DNA of 64,000 nt from Pleionea sediminis (GTDB taxonomy: Bacteria > Pseudomonadota > Gammaproteobacteria > Enterobacterales > Kangiellaceae). The position numbers and the translations under genes were made by a program. This document shows, one piece after another, positions 28,801 through 37,994 of this stretch (positions within the stretch are counted from its first letter, which is position 1; each line of letters starts with the position of its first letter). The stretch is from contig NZ_SUNB01000001.1 of assembly GCF_007570825.1 (NCBI RefSeq), positions 434,001 to 498,000 on the forward strand. Reading direction: 5' to 3'. The notes under the pieces are model-generated. The model was not told where the DNA came from, did not search any database, and saw only the letters and a list, made by a program, of their open reading frames with translations.

Positions 28801-30990
28801 ATGAAAAAACTACTCGTTGCTGTGCTTACGTCATCACTGCTGGTTGCTTGCTCGAAACATGATGAGCCACAAACAAAAGCAGCCAAAGACGAAAAACAAG
28901 CCTCCCAAGAAACACCATCAAATAATGCAGCCACAGAAATGGCTATAAAATATCCAACCACTCGAAAAGGCAATCAAGTCGACGAATATTTTGGAACTAA
29001 AGTCGACGATCCCTATCGATGGTTAGAAGACGATATGAGTGAAGAAACAGCCGCTTGGGTGAAAACTCAGAATAAAGTCACCTTTAGTTTTTTAGATAAA
29101 ATTAAATATCGAGAAGACATCGAAAAGAAATTAGAAAAACTTTGGAATTACGAGAAAGTAAGTTCTCCATTCAAAGAAGGACAATACACTTACTTCTATA
29201 AAAATGATGGATTGCAAAATCAATCGGTCGTCTATCGTACTAATGATAAAGGAGAAACGGAGGTATTCCTTGATCCGAATAAATTCAGTGATGATGGCAC
29301 CACCTCTTTGGCACAACTGACCTTTTCTAAAGATGGCAGCATCGCAGCCTATTCTATTTCTGAAGGAGGCAGTGATTGGCGTAAAATAATCATTATCGAT
29401 GTTGAAACAAAAAAGCCGCTAGAAGATGCGCTAGTTGACGTCAAGTTCAGTGGTATCTCATGGAAAGGCAATGAAGGATTCTACTACTCAAGCTACGACA
29501 AACCTGAAGGTAGCGAGCTCTCAGCGAAAACGGACCAACACAAACTCTACTACCATAAGTTAGGAACATCACAAAAAGACGACCCTATCATTTTTGGTGG
29601 AACAGACGAGCAAAAACATCGATATGTTAGTGGTTGGGTATCAGAAGATGACCAATATCTTTTCATAAGTGCCGCCGTTTCGACGTCTGGCAATAAATTA
29701 TTTATGAAAGACTTGAGTAAAAGCGATGCCAAACTCATTACTATTTTGGATCATACCAACTCAGATACTTACCCGATCGATAATCGCGGTTCGAAACTCT
29801 TTATCGTGACTAATTTGAATGCACCCAACAAAAAAATCGTTACTGTTGATGCTTCAAAGCCACAAGTCGAAAATTGGAAAGACTTTATAGCCGAAACAGA
29901 GAATGTACTTACACCAGCAACAGGTAGTGGCTATATTTTTGCCGAATACATGGTCGACGCAATTTCAAAAGTTAAACAATACGACTACGAAGGCAAATTA
30001 ATTCGTGAAGTTGACTTGCCCGGCGTTGGCAACGTAGGTGGATTCAGCGGTAAGAAAGACGATACTGTTCTGTACTACAACTTTGCCAATTACAAAACGC
30101 CCAGCACAATTTATTCTTACGATCCTAAAACAGGAACTTCTGACGTTTATCGAAAACCAGAAATAGCATTTAATCCGGATAATTACGAATCCAAACAAGT
30201 GTTTTACACTTCTAAAGATGGAACAAAAGTTCCAATGATTATCTCTCACAAGAAAGGATTAAAACTTAACGGCTCTAATCCAACCATCTTGTATGGCTAC
30301 GGCGGTTTTAATGTCAGCTTGGCGCCTCGCTTTTCTGTAACCACAGCAGTATGGATGCAAATGGGTGGCGTGTACGCCGTCGCTAATTTGCGTGGCGGTG
30401 GAGAGTACGGCAAAGAATGGCATAAAGCAGGTACTAAGTTGAGTAAGCAAAATGTATTCGACGACTTTATCGCAGCGGGTGAATTTCTTATCGAGCAAAA
30501 ATATACAGACTCGAATCATTTGGCGATTCAAGGTGGCTCGAATGGCGGCTTGTTGGTTGGAGCTGTCATGACACAGCGCCCTGAATTAATGAAAGTTGCG
30601 CTGCCTGCCGTTGGCGTACTCGATATGCTTCGTTATCACACTTTCACAGCAGGAGCTGGCTGGGCTTATGACTACGGGACAGCAGAAGATAGCAAAGAAA
30701 TGTTTGAATATCTCAAAGGTTATTCACCAGTACATAACGTTAAGTCAGGAGTTAATTATCCTGCGACGCTTATCACCACCGGCGACCATGACGATCGCGT
30801 TGTTCCTGCACACTCATTTAAATTTGCTGCGGAACTACAAGAGCATCAGTCGGGCAGTAACCCAACATTAATTCGAATTGAAACCAATGCTGGCCATGGT
30901 GCCGGTACACCAACTTCAAAACGAATTGAGCAAGCTGCTGATATTTTTGCTTTTACTTTATATAATTTTGGATACCTAGAGTTACCTTAA
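28801..30990 (+). CDS. S9A prolyl oligopeptidase family lipoprotein
   Basis: 729 residues from ATG 28801 (CAGGA upstream); a longer reading to 28720 has no signal peptide and should be discarded. The lipoprotein signal is [11 protein letters not shown] (Cys near 17). N-terminal beta-propeller (about 90-450), then an alpha/beta hydrolase domain (about 470-729). The catalytic triad is visible: Ser in [10 protein letters not shown], Asp in [14 protein letters not shown] and His in TNAGHGAG. It should cleave proline-containing oligopeptides at the envelope. It sits directly after the M3 lipoprotein; two envelope oligopeptidases in tandem suggest a shared peptide-degradation role. A strong terminator follows at 31019. 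Confidence 0.95.
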   Translation: MKKLLVAVLTSSLLVACSKHDEPQTKAAKDEKQASQETPSNNAATEMAIKYPTTRKGNQVDEYFGTKVDDPYRWLEDDMSEETAAWVKTQNKVTFSFLDKIKYREDIEKKLEKLWNYEKVSSPFKEGQYTYFYKNDGLQNQSVVYRTNDKGETEVFLDPNKFSDDGTTSLAQLTFSKDGSIAAYSISEGGSDWRKIIIIDVETKKPLEDALVDVKFSGISWKGNEGFYYSSYDKPEGSELSAKTDQHKLYYHKLGTSQKDDPIIFGGTDEQKHRYVSGWVSEDDQYLFISAAVSTSGNKLFMKDLSKSDAKLITILDHTNSDTYPIDNRGSKLFIVTNLNAPNKKIVTVDASKPQVENWKDFIAETENVLTPATGSGYIFAEYMVDAISKVKQYDYEGKLIREVDLPGVGNVGGFSGKKDDTVLYYNFANYKTPSTIYSYDPKTGTSDVYRKPEIAFNPDNYESKQVFYTSKDGTKVPMIISHKKGLKLNGSNPTILYGYGGFNVSLAPRFSVTTAVWMQMGGVYAVANLRGGGEYGKEWHKAGTKLSKQNVFDDFIAAGEFLIEQKYTDSNHLAIQGGSNGGLLVGAVMTQRPELMKVALPAVGVLDMLRYHTFTAGAGWAYDYGTAEDSKEMFEYLKGYSPVHNVKSGVNYPATLITTGDHDDRVVPAHSFKFAAELQEHQSGSNPTLIRIETNAGHGAGTPTSKRIEQAADIFAFTLYNFGYLELP

Positions 30991-31018
30991 ATAGAATAAA
31001 ATTTTAACCTCTTAGTCA

Positions 31019-31046
31019 ACGGCGCCACATAAGGCGCCGTTTTTTT
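31019..31046 (+). terminator. Strong intrinsic terminator behind the S9A peptidase gene
   Basis: A perfect GC-rich stem (ACGGCGCC / GGCGCCGT, 8 bp) with a 6-nt loop is followed by seven T in all (31040-31046). It lies 28 bp after the peptidase stop codon and ends that transcript before the MFS gene. Confidence 0.92.
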
Positions 31047-31163
31047 ACTGAGTAAATACCGCTACCATTAAGAATTCAAACCCTGTAAGGTACTCACTTA
31101 TACGTCAGCAGGAAATTCTGAGGTAACATCATTTCTCTCGATAACTCTTATAAAAATTTTTCT

Positions 31164-32438
31164 TTGACTCTATTTCTTCTCGTTCTTGCAGGGGAAATTA
31201 TTTTTAGTTTACCTTTTCACATTACCCGTTTTTTTCGCCCCACTTTTCTCATTGAGTTTCAATTAAGCAATACTCAGTTGGGCGATATTTTTGCTGTTTA
31301 TGGCATTGTTGCCATGCTGTCATATTTTCCCGGAGGTATCATTGCCGATCGATTTGCTCCCGGAAAATTAATGGCATTTTCTTTATTCGCTACCGCTGCA
31401 GGTGGTTTATTTTTACTAACTAAACCGGATACGACCGGGTTAGCGATTTTATTTGGCTACTGGGGCGCAACGACAATATTACTTTTCTGGGCCGCCATGA
31501 TAAAAGGAACACGATTACTGGCAGGCCATTACCGACAAGGAAAAGCATTTGGCATTCTTGATGGTGGGCGTGGATTAGTGGCGAGCCTATTTGCTAGTGG
31601 CGCTGTATTATTATTTCAATTCAATAGCCATCAACAACTTTCAGCCGTAGTAGGTCAAACAACTTCGACTTTGACATTACAACCCGTAATACTATTTTAT
31701 ACAGTAACAACAGCATTAACAGCACTGTTAATCTATTGTTTTGCGAATCGTTTTAGCGTAGAGCGGTCAGTTCAGGAAAACACAGAAGCACTGCAAAACG
31801 ATATTTTCAATACCCTTAAGAATCAATATGTTTGGTTACAAGGTCTCATTGTTATCGCAGCCTATTGCGGCTACAAATCATTGGATAATTTGGGGTTATA
31901 CGCTGTTGAGGTATTAGGTATGAGCGAATTAGAATCGGCAGAGTTAACCAGCTATTTAAGTTATTTGCGTCCAATCGCGGCAATAACGGTTGGCATTCTG
32001 GCTGACCGGTGGTCTCCCAGTCGTGCGATAACAGTTTTGTTTGCTTTATTGATAATCTCTTTTTTGATTTTAATGTTCATCGACTCTTCTTCGGTCTTTC
32101 AACAACTAATTATTTTGAATTTGGCAATCACTGGCTTCGCTATTTTTGCTTTACGCGGAGTTTATTTTACACTTCTCGAAGAAAGTCAACTTAAGATTCA
32201 ACGCACCGGTGCCGCAGTTGGCATTATATCCTTTGTAGGCTTTACACCGGATATTTTCTTTGCTCCTATCACTGGACGCATTCTGGATGCTAATGATGTT
32301 ACTTCTGGATTTCAATATTATTTTATATTAATGTCATTTATATCTTTAATTGGACTAGTTGCAGCTAGCCTCTTTATTTACTACTTAAAACGAGCTTCCG
32401 TAAAAGGAAAAATTGACGAGCAGATTGAGCATGAGTGA
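31164..32438 (+). CDS. Major facilitator superfamily (MFS) transporter
   Basis: 424 residues if started at TTG 31164. Twelve TM helices are expected; the MFS loop-2 motif is present as GGIIADRFAPGKLMAFSL, with its counterpart GILADRWSPSRAITVLF after TM8. The reading frame is open upstream to 31122 and contains no ATG, GTG or other TTG; a GAGGT site at 31120-31124 lies just before ATC (31128) and ATT (31131), which could act as rare starts and add 11-12 residues before the first helix. At TTG 31164 there is no ribosome site and the helix begins at once. Substrate unknown. The CPXCG gene overlaps its 3' end by 8 bp. Confidence 0.9.
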   Translation: MTLFLLVLAGEIIFSLPFHITRFFRPTFLIEFQLSNTQLGDIFAVYGIVAMLSYFPGGIIADRFAPGKLMAFSLFATAAGGLFLLTKPDTTGLAILFGYWGATTILLFWAAMIKGTRLLAGHYRQGKAFGILDGGRGLVASLFASGAVLLFQFNSHQQLSAVVGQTTSTLTLQPVILFYTVTTALTALLIYCFANRFSVERSVQENTEALQNDIFNTLKNQYVWLQGLIVIAAYCGYKSLDNLGLYAVEVLGMSELESAELTSYLSYLRPIAAITVGILADRWSPSRAITVLFALLIISFLILMFIDSSSVFQQLIILNLAITGFAIFALRGVYFTLLEESQLKIQRTGAAVGIISFVGFTPDIFFAPITGRILDANDVTSGFQYYFILMSFISLIGLVAASLFIYYLKRASVKGKIDEQIEHE

Positions 32439-32625
32439 CTGGGAAGAGTATCAAGGGCAATGTCCTTATTGCGGCGAAATGATCACGCTACTCATCGACT
32501 GCAGTGAAAGCAATCAACAATATATTGAAGACTGTGAAGTTTGTTGTCGTCCTATTGTTGTTGAAGTTTCAATTAATCCAGCCGGTGAGCTCACTGTTAT
32601 TTTAAAAGATGAAAATACCGTCTAA
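32431..32625 (+). CDS. CPXCG motif-containing cysteine-rich protein
   Basis: 64 residues from ATG 32431, overlapping the MFS gene by 8 nt, so likely co-translated with it. CPYCGEMITLLID at the N-terminus and EDCEVCCRPIVVEV in the middle form a compact zinc-ribbon pattern typical of this family (about 60 residues). It is cytoplasmic. The function is unknown; the family is conserved near transport or housekeeping genes in Gammaproteobacteria. An in-frame TTG 18 nt upstream is a less likely start. Confidence 0.88.
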   Translation: MSDWEEYQGQCPYCGEMITLLIDCSESNQQYIEDCEVCCRPIVVEVSINPAGELTVILKDENTV

Positions 32626-32678
32626 GAGAAAATTGAAAATATTGCGTTAAATAGACTTGAGCTTTTACTCTGACCAAT

Positions 32679-33893
32679 CTATCCCCCCTTCGTTTCAATC
32701 TTTAATTGGCCTTCAAGCGTTTTATGCACTGGACAACGATCAGCGATTTCCAACAGCCGTTCAGTTTGTTCATCTTTTAAATCACCTTCTAATTTTATTC
32801 GTCGCGATAAAACCGCAATTCTAGATTCGACACAATCACTGTGTTCGCAATCATTCACATGCTTACGCTCATGCTCTAATAATACTGATATATTGTTTAA
32901 CGGCCATTTTTTTCTATTTGCATACATTCGAATAGTCATAGACGTGCAGGTGCCAAGTGCTGCCAATAGATGTTCATAAGGATCGGGACCTAAGTTATCC
33001 CCTCCCATTTTAGTTGGCTCATCGGCAATCCAGGAGTGAGAGTCTGAAATGACATTTCTGGCAAAGCGGTGATTGCGCTCATCAACGCGGACTTTTCCTG
33101 GAGCAATTGCTGTTGCTTGAGTTTTTAAGAAAGAAAATTCAGGTAAATATCGATTGGCCCAACTGGCTATGACATCAGCAGCGTATTCAGCATCACGCTG
33201 TTTTGTTAATAAGTGATCCGCATCATCCAAACTAATAAAGCTTTTTGGATGTTTTGCTGCTTTGTAAATTATTTCTGCCTGCTTGATATCGACGATGGTA
33301 TCAACTGGCGAGTGCATAACGAGTATAGGAACATGCAAATTTTCAACAGGCTTAGTATCAGAATCTTTTATATCATCAATAAACTGCTTTTTAATCAAAA
33401 AAGGTCGACCGCCAAGAGTCACTTCGGCTTCACCTTTAGATTCAATTTCATTTAAACGACAGGAAAATTGATGAGTCACATGCGAAGCTTGTGCTGGAGC
33501 TCCAATCGTTGCAACCGCTTGAACTTCTTTTATGCGATGAGCAGCACGAATGACCGCAGCTCCACCTAAACTATGTCCAACTAATAGACTGGGCGCACGA
33601 TAGTTCGCGCGTAAATGATCGGCTGCAGCAACTAAGTCGTCAATATTGGAAGAAAAATTAGTATTCGCAAAATCCCCATCACTCCCGCCTAATCCTGTAA
33701 AGTCAAATCGCAATACAGCAATACCACGATTAACCAATCCCTTTGCGATTCTCGATGCAGCAACGACATCTTTCCCGCAAGTAAAACAATGAGCAAATAA
33801 AGCATAATGTTCGGCGCCTTCATTGGGTATTTCCAATAATCCAACTAACTGATTGCCTTGGCTATCGAAAGTCACTTTTTGGCGAACGCTCAC
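32679..33893 (-). CDS. Bifunctional alpha/beta hydrolase-OsmC protein
   Basis: 404 residues. I choose GTG 33893 because GGAGGT lies exactly 6 nt upstream; the ATG at 33908 precedes this site and would place it inside the gene. N-terminal alpha/beta hydrolase (about 1-245): nucleophile Ser in [11 protein letters not shown], His in [10 protein letters not shown], Asp in [10 protein letters not shown]-terminal OsmC domain (about 265-404): peroxidatic Cys in [15 protein letters not shown] (LGTC context) and resolving Cys in [12 protein letters not shown]. OsmC proteins reduce organic hydroperoxides with dithiols; the fused hydrolase suggests hydrolysis of an acyl or lipid peroxide. This fusion is a known family. 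Confidence 0.93.
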   Translation of the reverse strand: MSVRQKVTFDSQGNQLVGLLEIPNEGAEHYALFAHCFTCGKDVVAASRIAKGLVNRGIAVLRFDFTGLGGSDGDFANTNFSSNIDDLVAAADHLRANYRAPSLLVGHSLGGAAVIRAAHRIKEVQAVATIGAPAQASHVTHQFSCRLNEIESKGEAEVTLGGRPFLIKKQFIDDIKDSDTKPVENLHVPILVMHSPVDTIVDIKQAEIIYKAAKHPKSFISLDDADHLLTKQRDAEYAADVIASWANRYLPEFSFLKTQATAIAPGKVRVDERNHRFARNVISDSHSWIADEPTKMGGDNLGPDPYEHLLAALGTCTSMTIRMYANRKKWPLNNISVLLEHERKHVNDCEHSDCVESRIAVLSRRIKLEGDLKDEQTERLLEIADRCPVHKTLEGQLKIETKGG

Positions 33894-34108
33894 AACGGCA
33901 CCTCCCATCAATACGATTAATTTTCAATCTGAAATTTTCATGTTAAAAAGCTATTTTGAACATATTGTACTCAAACGATTGCACTTTCAATCGATAAAAA
34001 CGATAACAGAAGAAGAAAACTTAAACTGGCAAGCATGATTCAATTTATTTATTCTGATATCCTTTCTCAATCGTAGTTTATTTATATTGATTTAGGACAC
34101 TGAGTGGT

Positions 34109-34879
34109 ATGATAACGGTAATATCCCCTGCAAAAAGTCTGGATTTTGAAAGCCCACTAGCGACCAAGAAATACACGCAACCTCAGTATTTAGAACATTC
34201 AGAAGCATTAATTGAAGAACTTCAAAAGCTCACGCACCAAGATGTCGCCAGTTTAATGAAATTGAGTGATAAGCTTGCCGAACTCAATGTTCATCGCTTT
34301 CAGTCTTTTATAACCCCTTTCACACCAGACAATGCACGACAAGCTTTACTCGCATTTAAAGGTGATGTGTATGTCGGTTTAGACGCCGAAAGTATGAAAG
34401 CAAAAGACTTTGATTTTGCACAAAAACATTTACGCATTTTGTCAGGTCTTTATGGTCTACTGAGACCACTGGATTTAATCCAACCTTATCGCTTGGAAAT
34501 GGGAACTAAATTTGCCAATGCTCGTGGCAAAAATTTGTATGAGTTTTGGGATACCACTATTCACGAAGCAATTAATAAAGAGCTCACCAAGCAAGACTCT
34601 CCAGAGCTCATCAATTTAGCATCCAACGAGTATTTTAAAGCTGTCAAACATAAAAAACTTTCCCATACCGTGATCACCCCTGCTTTTAAAGACTATAAAA
34701 ATGGTCAATATAAAATGATCAGCTTTTTCGCTAAAAAAGCTCGCGGCATGATGGCACGCTTTATCATTGATAACCGAATTAATTCACCCGATGAATTAAA
34801 AGATTTTAATACTGATGGTTATCGTTATGATAAAAAAAGCAGTACACCGACAGAACCTGTCTTTCTCAGAAAGCAGTAA
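34109..34879 (+). CDS. yaaA: Peroxide stress protein YaaA (DUF328/UPF0246)
   Basis: 256 residues, the full length of the family. It opens with [14 protein letters not shown] and carries [45 protein letters not shown] and [14 protein letters not shown], all signature YaaA segments. In E. coli it is an OxyR-regulated protein that limits free iron and Fenton damage during peroxide stress. The start has GAGTGGT upstream. It appears monocistronic, next to the OsmC fusion gene on the other strand; a shared theme of peroxide defence is inference from neighbourhood. Confidence 0.96.
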   Translation: MITVISPAKSLDFESPLATKKYTQPQYLEHSEALIEELQKLTHQDVASLMKLSDKLAELNVHRFQSFITPFTPDNARQALLAFKGDVYVGLDAESMKAKDFDFAQKHLRILSGLYGLLRPLDLIQPYRLEMGTKFANARGKNLYEFWDTTIHEAINKELTKQDSPELINLASNEYFKAVKHKKLSHTVITPAFKDYKNGQYKMISFFAKKARGMMARFIIDNRINSPDELKDFNTDGYRYDKKSSTPTEPVFLRKQ

Positions 34880-34886
34880 ATCAATC

Positions 34887-34914
34887 GCAGTCGCTTCAAG
34901 CAGCGAGCGACTGC
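34887..34914 (+). terminator. Hairpin behind yaaA
   Basis: A perfect 9-bp stem (GCAGTCGCT / AGCGACTGC) with a 10-nt loop begins 8 nt after the yaaA stop. No T-run follows, so it is a weak terminator candidate or a transcript-end structure. Confidence 0.45.
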
Positions 34915-35046
34915 ACTCACCACCGAAATAATACCCAACTCTTTTGAGACATCTCTCAAACCGAATTCCGTATTCGACTGATAAACATTGAACGCACCAA
35001 GCTTCATAATGTCGCCTGAATGGATGACACAAAAGGATTTATTAAT

Positions 35047-35895
35047 ATGCGTTCCGTTAAACAAGGACTCAAATTTTCACTCGCTATTTTACCGTTGATC
35101 ACTTCCGCTTCAGCGACAGATGGCTTTCCCCAATTATTACTCGCAAAATCTTATCAACCGAAAAGCGACCTCAGTCGATTTTGGGTTAGCGAGAAGTATG
35201 ATGGTGTACGTGCCTACTGGGATGGTAAAGCTTTCTACACTAGACATGGCAACTTAATAAATGCGCCCAAATGGTTCACAGAGAGCTTTCCACGTAAAGC
35301 ATTAGATGGTGAGCTTTGGATTGAGCGTGGCCGATTTGACGATGTTTCAGGCATTATTCGAACAGAAGAGCCGATTGATGAGGAATGGAAAGAAGTAAGA
35401 TTTATGGTTTTTGACCTCCCCCACAGCCTCAAAATGTTTGATGCTAGATTGAAAGAGCTTGAGGTTGTGGTAAATGATGTTGATGTACCTCACTTACAAC
35501 TGGTTAGACACTTTAAAGTCGCGAATCAAAAAGAACTCGACGAAAAATTAGACAGAATCGTTGCCCAAGGTGGTGAAGGATTGATGCTTCACCGTGGAGA
35601 TTCACTGTATCAAGCCAAACGCACCTACGATTTACAAAAATTAAAGCCTTATGATGATGCAGAAGCCGTCGTCGTCGCTCACTTTCCTGGAAAAGGAAAA
35701 TACAAAGGGAAACTAGGAGCGATATTAGTAGAGACGGATAATGGTATACGCTTCAAAATTGGCTCAGGATTCAGTGTCGATGAACGAGAGAACCCACCGG
35801 CGGTAGGCTCTAAAATAACTTACCGCTACCGAGGCAAAACCAGTAACGACAAACCCCGATTCGCCACCTTTCTTAGAATGTACCAACAACTGTAA
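35047..35895 (+). CDS. Exported ATP-dependent DNA ligase (Lig E type)
   Basis: 282 residues from ATG 35047, preceded by AAGGA; an ATG 27 nt upstream lacks the signal peptide context. Signal peptide MRSVKQGLKFSLAILPLITS, cleaved near SASA. The adenylation domain has the ligase motif I EKYDGVRAYW with the nucleotidylated Lys K50, ALDGELW, LPHSLKMFD, GGEGLMLHRG and KLKPYDDAEAVVVAHF; the OB domain ends at about 282. It lacks any accessory DNA-binding domain, as is typical of the minimal periplasmic Lig E. A role in DNA repair in the envelope or in competence has been proposed for the class. Confidence 0.93.
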   Translation: MRSVKQGLKFSLAILPLITSASATDGFPQLLLAKSYQPKSDLSRFWVSEKYDGVRAYWDGKAFYTRHGNLINAPKWFTESFPRKALDGELWIERGRFDDVSGIIRTEEPIDEEWKEVRFMVFDLPHSLKMFDARLKELEVVVNDVDVPHLQLVRHFKVANQKELDEKLDRIVAQGGEGLMLHRGDSLYQAKRTYDLQKLKPYDDAEAVVVAHFPGKGKYKGKLGAILVETDNGIRFKIGSGFSVDERENPPAVGSKITYRYRGKTSNDKPRFATFLRMYQQL

Positions 35896-35906
35896 ATCAA
35901 GGTTGA

Positions 35907-35926
35907 GAGTCCCGAAATCGGGACTC
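35907..35926 (+). terminator. Hairpin behind the Lig E gene
   Basis: A perfect 8-bp stem GAGTCCCG / CGGGACTC with a 4-nt loop (AAAT) lies 11 bp after the ligase stop. No T-run follows; it may be a rho-independent remnant or a transcript-end stabiliser. Confidence 0.5.
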
Positions 35927-36082
35927 ACTTCCCGGATTCAGCTCAACCAACCTTCCTCAAAAGCTCCTAGGTACCTGATATTAAAGGTATTCATGAATTG
36001 GCATATTTCCAGCATTTAATAAAAATGCAATGACCGCTCAGTAAGCTATTATCAAATGATGACCCGAAGAGGAACAGGGTGC

Positions 36083-36169
36083 ATGCAACGCACTAAACAG
36101 TTGTTTTTACAATATTATTTAATAGTGGCGACCGTCATTTCTTTGCTATTGCTCATGCTCAGTATCTAA
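36083..36169 (+). CDS. Candidate 28-residue single-TM small protein
   Basis: Too short for usual gene calls. ATG 36083 is preceded by GAGGAACAGGGTGC, which contains AGAGGA and AGGG ribosome-site candidates. The product starts with three charged/polar residues (MQRTKQ) and then is one continuous hydrophobic helix (LIVATVISLLLLMLSI). This basic-then-hydrophobic pattern is typical of genuine small membrane proteins. It lies in the 322-bp gap between the DNA ligase and DUF2750 genes and has no homologue I recognise. Chance is possible: confidence is moderate. Confidence 0.45.
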   Translation: MQRTKQLFLQYYLIVATVISLLLLMLSI

Positions 36170-36217
36170 CTTTGCAATACAAAGAAAGCGCCATGAGCTT
36201 ACACTCAATGGCGGAGA

Positions 36218-36589
36218 TTAGTCTGTTTCTAATAAGTCGAGAGAAAGCTCTAATGGCTCTTGCTCCAATCCCTCCAGATCTTCCGTCCAGTTAACGCCCA
36301 CAAGCAATCCATCTTTTTGCATGCCTGGTAGCCAGTTATCAATGAAATCGTCCAACTCGATTGCGCGAGGCTGATAGTTAGCCCACTCTCCATGACAAAC
36401 CGCTTGAGCAAAATCCTGTGCTGAAAAGAAAGGCATAACATCTGTATTATCTTTATCTTCAGACTCACATAAGGCAAATTCACCATCTTCTTCTTCCGAT
36501 GTTACCAAGGCCCAAACCAGACCAGAGTCAACAGCGCCTTCCAGAAATATCTGGTAATTTTGTTCGGGATCAGAAGTTAATTCGTCCAT
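36218..36589 (-). CDS. DUF2750 domain-containing protein
   Basis: 123 residues, acidic and cytoplasmic. The family pattern is visible: YQIFLEGAVDSGLVWALVT, MPFFSAQDFAQAV, and the C-terminal IELDDFIDNWLPGMQKDGLLVGVNW, as in DUF2750 proteins of Vibrio, Shewanella and relatives. No catalytic residue is known. The start ATG at 36589 is only 5 bp from the start of the divergent 76-residue ORF; one of the two may have a later start. Confidence 0.88.
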   Translation of the reverse strand: MDELTSDPEQNYQIFLEGAVDSGLVWALVTSEEEDGEFALCESEDKDNTDVMPFFSAQDFAQAVCHGEWANYQPRAIELDDFIDNWLPGMQKDGLLVGVNWTEDLEGLEQEPLELSLDLLETD

Positions 36590-36594
36590 AGTTA

Positions 36595-36825
36595 ATGTCC
36601 AGTGTTTCTAATGAATTGCTCGAATTATATAGACTCCCAGTCACTTGGCAACGCCTGAAAGTCGCTCAACCTGTGATAACAGTGCGAAATGGTGAGTTAG
36701 TGCTAAAAAGCTATACCACTTCAAAAGCTTCGTTTGCTCACTTAAACGCAAAACTTTCTCAAGTATCGATAAAAAATCCATATAAATTCAAACTATTTTC
36801 TTCTCGAAAGCGACTAATAGAATAA
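36595..36825 (+). CDS. Hypothetical 76-residue basic protein
   Basis: A small basic protein (LPVTWQRLKVAQPVITV, FSSRKRLIE) with no recognised family, TM or signal. It is 26 nt upstream of the coiled-coil protein on the same strand and could be its operon partner. Its ATG is 5 bp from the divergent DUF2750 ATG, leaving no room for a separate ribosome site except inside the DUF2750 gene, so translation initiation is doubtful. It could be a true overlapping small gene or chance. Confidence 0.4.
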   Translation: MSSVSNELLELYRLPVTWQRLKVAQPVITVRNGELVLKSYTTSKASFAHLNAKLSQVSIKNPYKFKLFSSRKRLIE

Positions 36826-36851
36826 TTCACAATCAAAGTAATGGACACAAC

Positions 36852-37445
36852 ATGTTAATACAGCTTTTCAAGCCGCTCCTCGCTGCCGCAGGAAGCGCGA
36901 TTATGCTAGCCTTACTAACTCTGATTCAGCCCATCGATGCTGGACAGGAACGTACCATCAAAGCCGATGATGTTGATGGAAAGTCGTTAACCATTAAATA
37001 CCAAGAGGACGAATTTCCAACTTATATTGTTGATGGAAAGAAATATCATTGGCAAAATCTCAGCCAGCATCAACAGCACCGACTTACACAATTGGAAAAA
37101 GCTTTAAAAGCCAGTGAAAAGCTTCTAGAGAAGATGGCCCAAACTATGGAGCCTGCTTCCATCGAGCTGGAAATACAGGCTCGAAAAATGGCTCAGGCAG
37201 CGGAAGCACTTGCCGCGACTCACGAGTCTTACGACGTTCATTCCTTGCCTGAACTAATAGAGCGGCAGCGAAACATTGAATTACAAGACAAAGAGGCTTT
37301 GGTAGCCCAAATAGAAAAGCAAGTTCAAGTTCATGAAAAGCATTTAAGAAAACTCGAATTAAAACTCGAAAAACATTCAAGTCACTTTGAGAACAAGATC
37401 AACAATTACCTCGAGCAAGTTATTAATGTTTTAGAGCTCAATTAA
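36852..37445 (+). CDS. Exported coiled-coil protein, unknown function
   Basis: 197 residues. An N-terminal signal peptide (LLAAAGSAIMLALLTLIQPIDAG) predicts a periplasmic location. A short beta-rich segment (about 35-75) is followed by long amphipathic helices, about 75-130 and 140-195 (KEALVAQIEKQVQVHEKHLR), likely antiparallel coiled coil. No Cys and no catalytic motif. No family recognised; similar architecture occurs in envelope scaffolds. A terminator at 37471 follows. Confidence 0.75.
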   Translation: MLIQLFKPLLAAAGSAIMLALLTLIQPIDAGQERTIKADDVDGKSLTIKYQEDEFPTYIVDGKKYHWQNLSQHQQHRLTQLEKALKASEKLLEKMAQTMEPASIELEIQARKMAQAAEALAATHESYDVHSLPELIERQRNIELQDKEALVAQIEKQVQVHEKHLRKLELKLEKHSSHFENKINNYLEQVINVLELN

Positions 37446-37470
37446 AGCAATTTTAAAATGATTAATACGA

Positions 37471-37498
37471 TAAAAAAGAGCGCTATCAAAGCGCTCTT
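37471..37498 (-). terminator. Bidirectional terminator between convergent genes
   Basis: A 9-bp perfect stem AAGAGCGCT (37476-37484) / AGCGCTCTT (37490-37498) with a 5-nt loop. On the minus strand it is followed by a T-run (the A-run at 37472-37477 read in reverse), giving a clear intrinsic terminator for the zf-TFIIB gene. On the plus strand it ends the coiled-coil gene transcript with a weaker T-tract. Confidence 0.85.
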
Positions 37499-37504
37499 AT
37501 CAAT

Positions 37505-37858
37505 TTACAAATCAAATATTTCAGATAACAAGCTTTTCTTCTTTTTTCGCTTATTGTACCGATAGTCTTTGTGTTGTGAGTAGTAATGCTTGGAATGATG
37601 CTTTTTCTTTTTTCCCATCAATTGCTCAAACTTATCAATATAGCCTGAAATACTGGAACTATTTGAAGATGAGTCGCTATAATTGTGAGACGGTCTTGAT
37701 GAGCGTGTATCTGCCGCACGCTCTCGAATACTCAGGTCAATTATTTTATCGAGCTCACCACGATCAAGCCAAACGCCCCGACACTGGCTGCAGAAATCGA
37801 TTTCTATTCCTTTACGCTCAGATATCATTAATGGAATATCACAATGGGGACATTTCAT
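37505..37858 (-). CDS. zf-TFIIB domain-containing protein
   Basis: 117 residues. N-terminal zinc ribbon with CPHCDIPL and FCSQCRGVWLDRGELDKII, the standard zf-TFIIB pattern found in many small bacterial proteins. A Ser-rich linker (DSSSNSSSISGYID) and a very basic His/Lys/Tyr tail (KKKKHHSKHYYSQHKDYR) follow. The basic tail suggests nucleic-acid or membrane-surface contact; function is unknown. Cytoplasmic and monocistronic, with a terminator immediately behind it. Confidence 0.9.
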   Translation of the reverse strand: MKCPHCDIPLMISERKGIEIDFCSQCRGVWLDRGELDKIIDLSIRERAADTRSSRPSHNYSDSSSNSSSISGYIDKFEQLMGKKKKHHSKHYYSQHKDYRYNKRKKKKSLLSEIFDL

Positions 37859-37994
37859 TCTTCACCTCATATGAATTAGTCAATTCAAAAACTGCTTCAT
37901 TCATAATAAGGATTGCTCATTAAAATTCAAGGTAAAGACAACCCGTATCAGTAACTCAATGTTTCGTCAAAGACCTGTCTACTATCTATATTAA

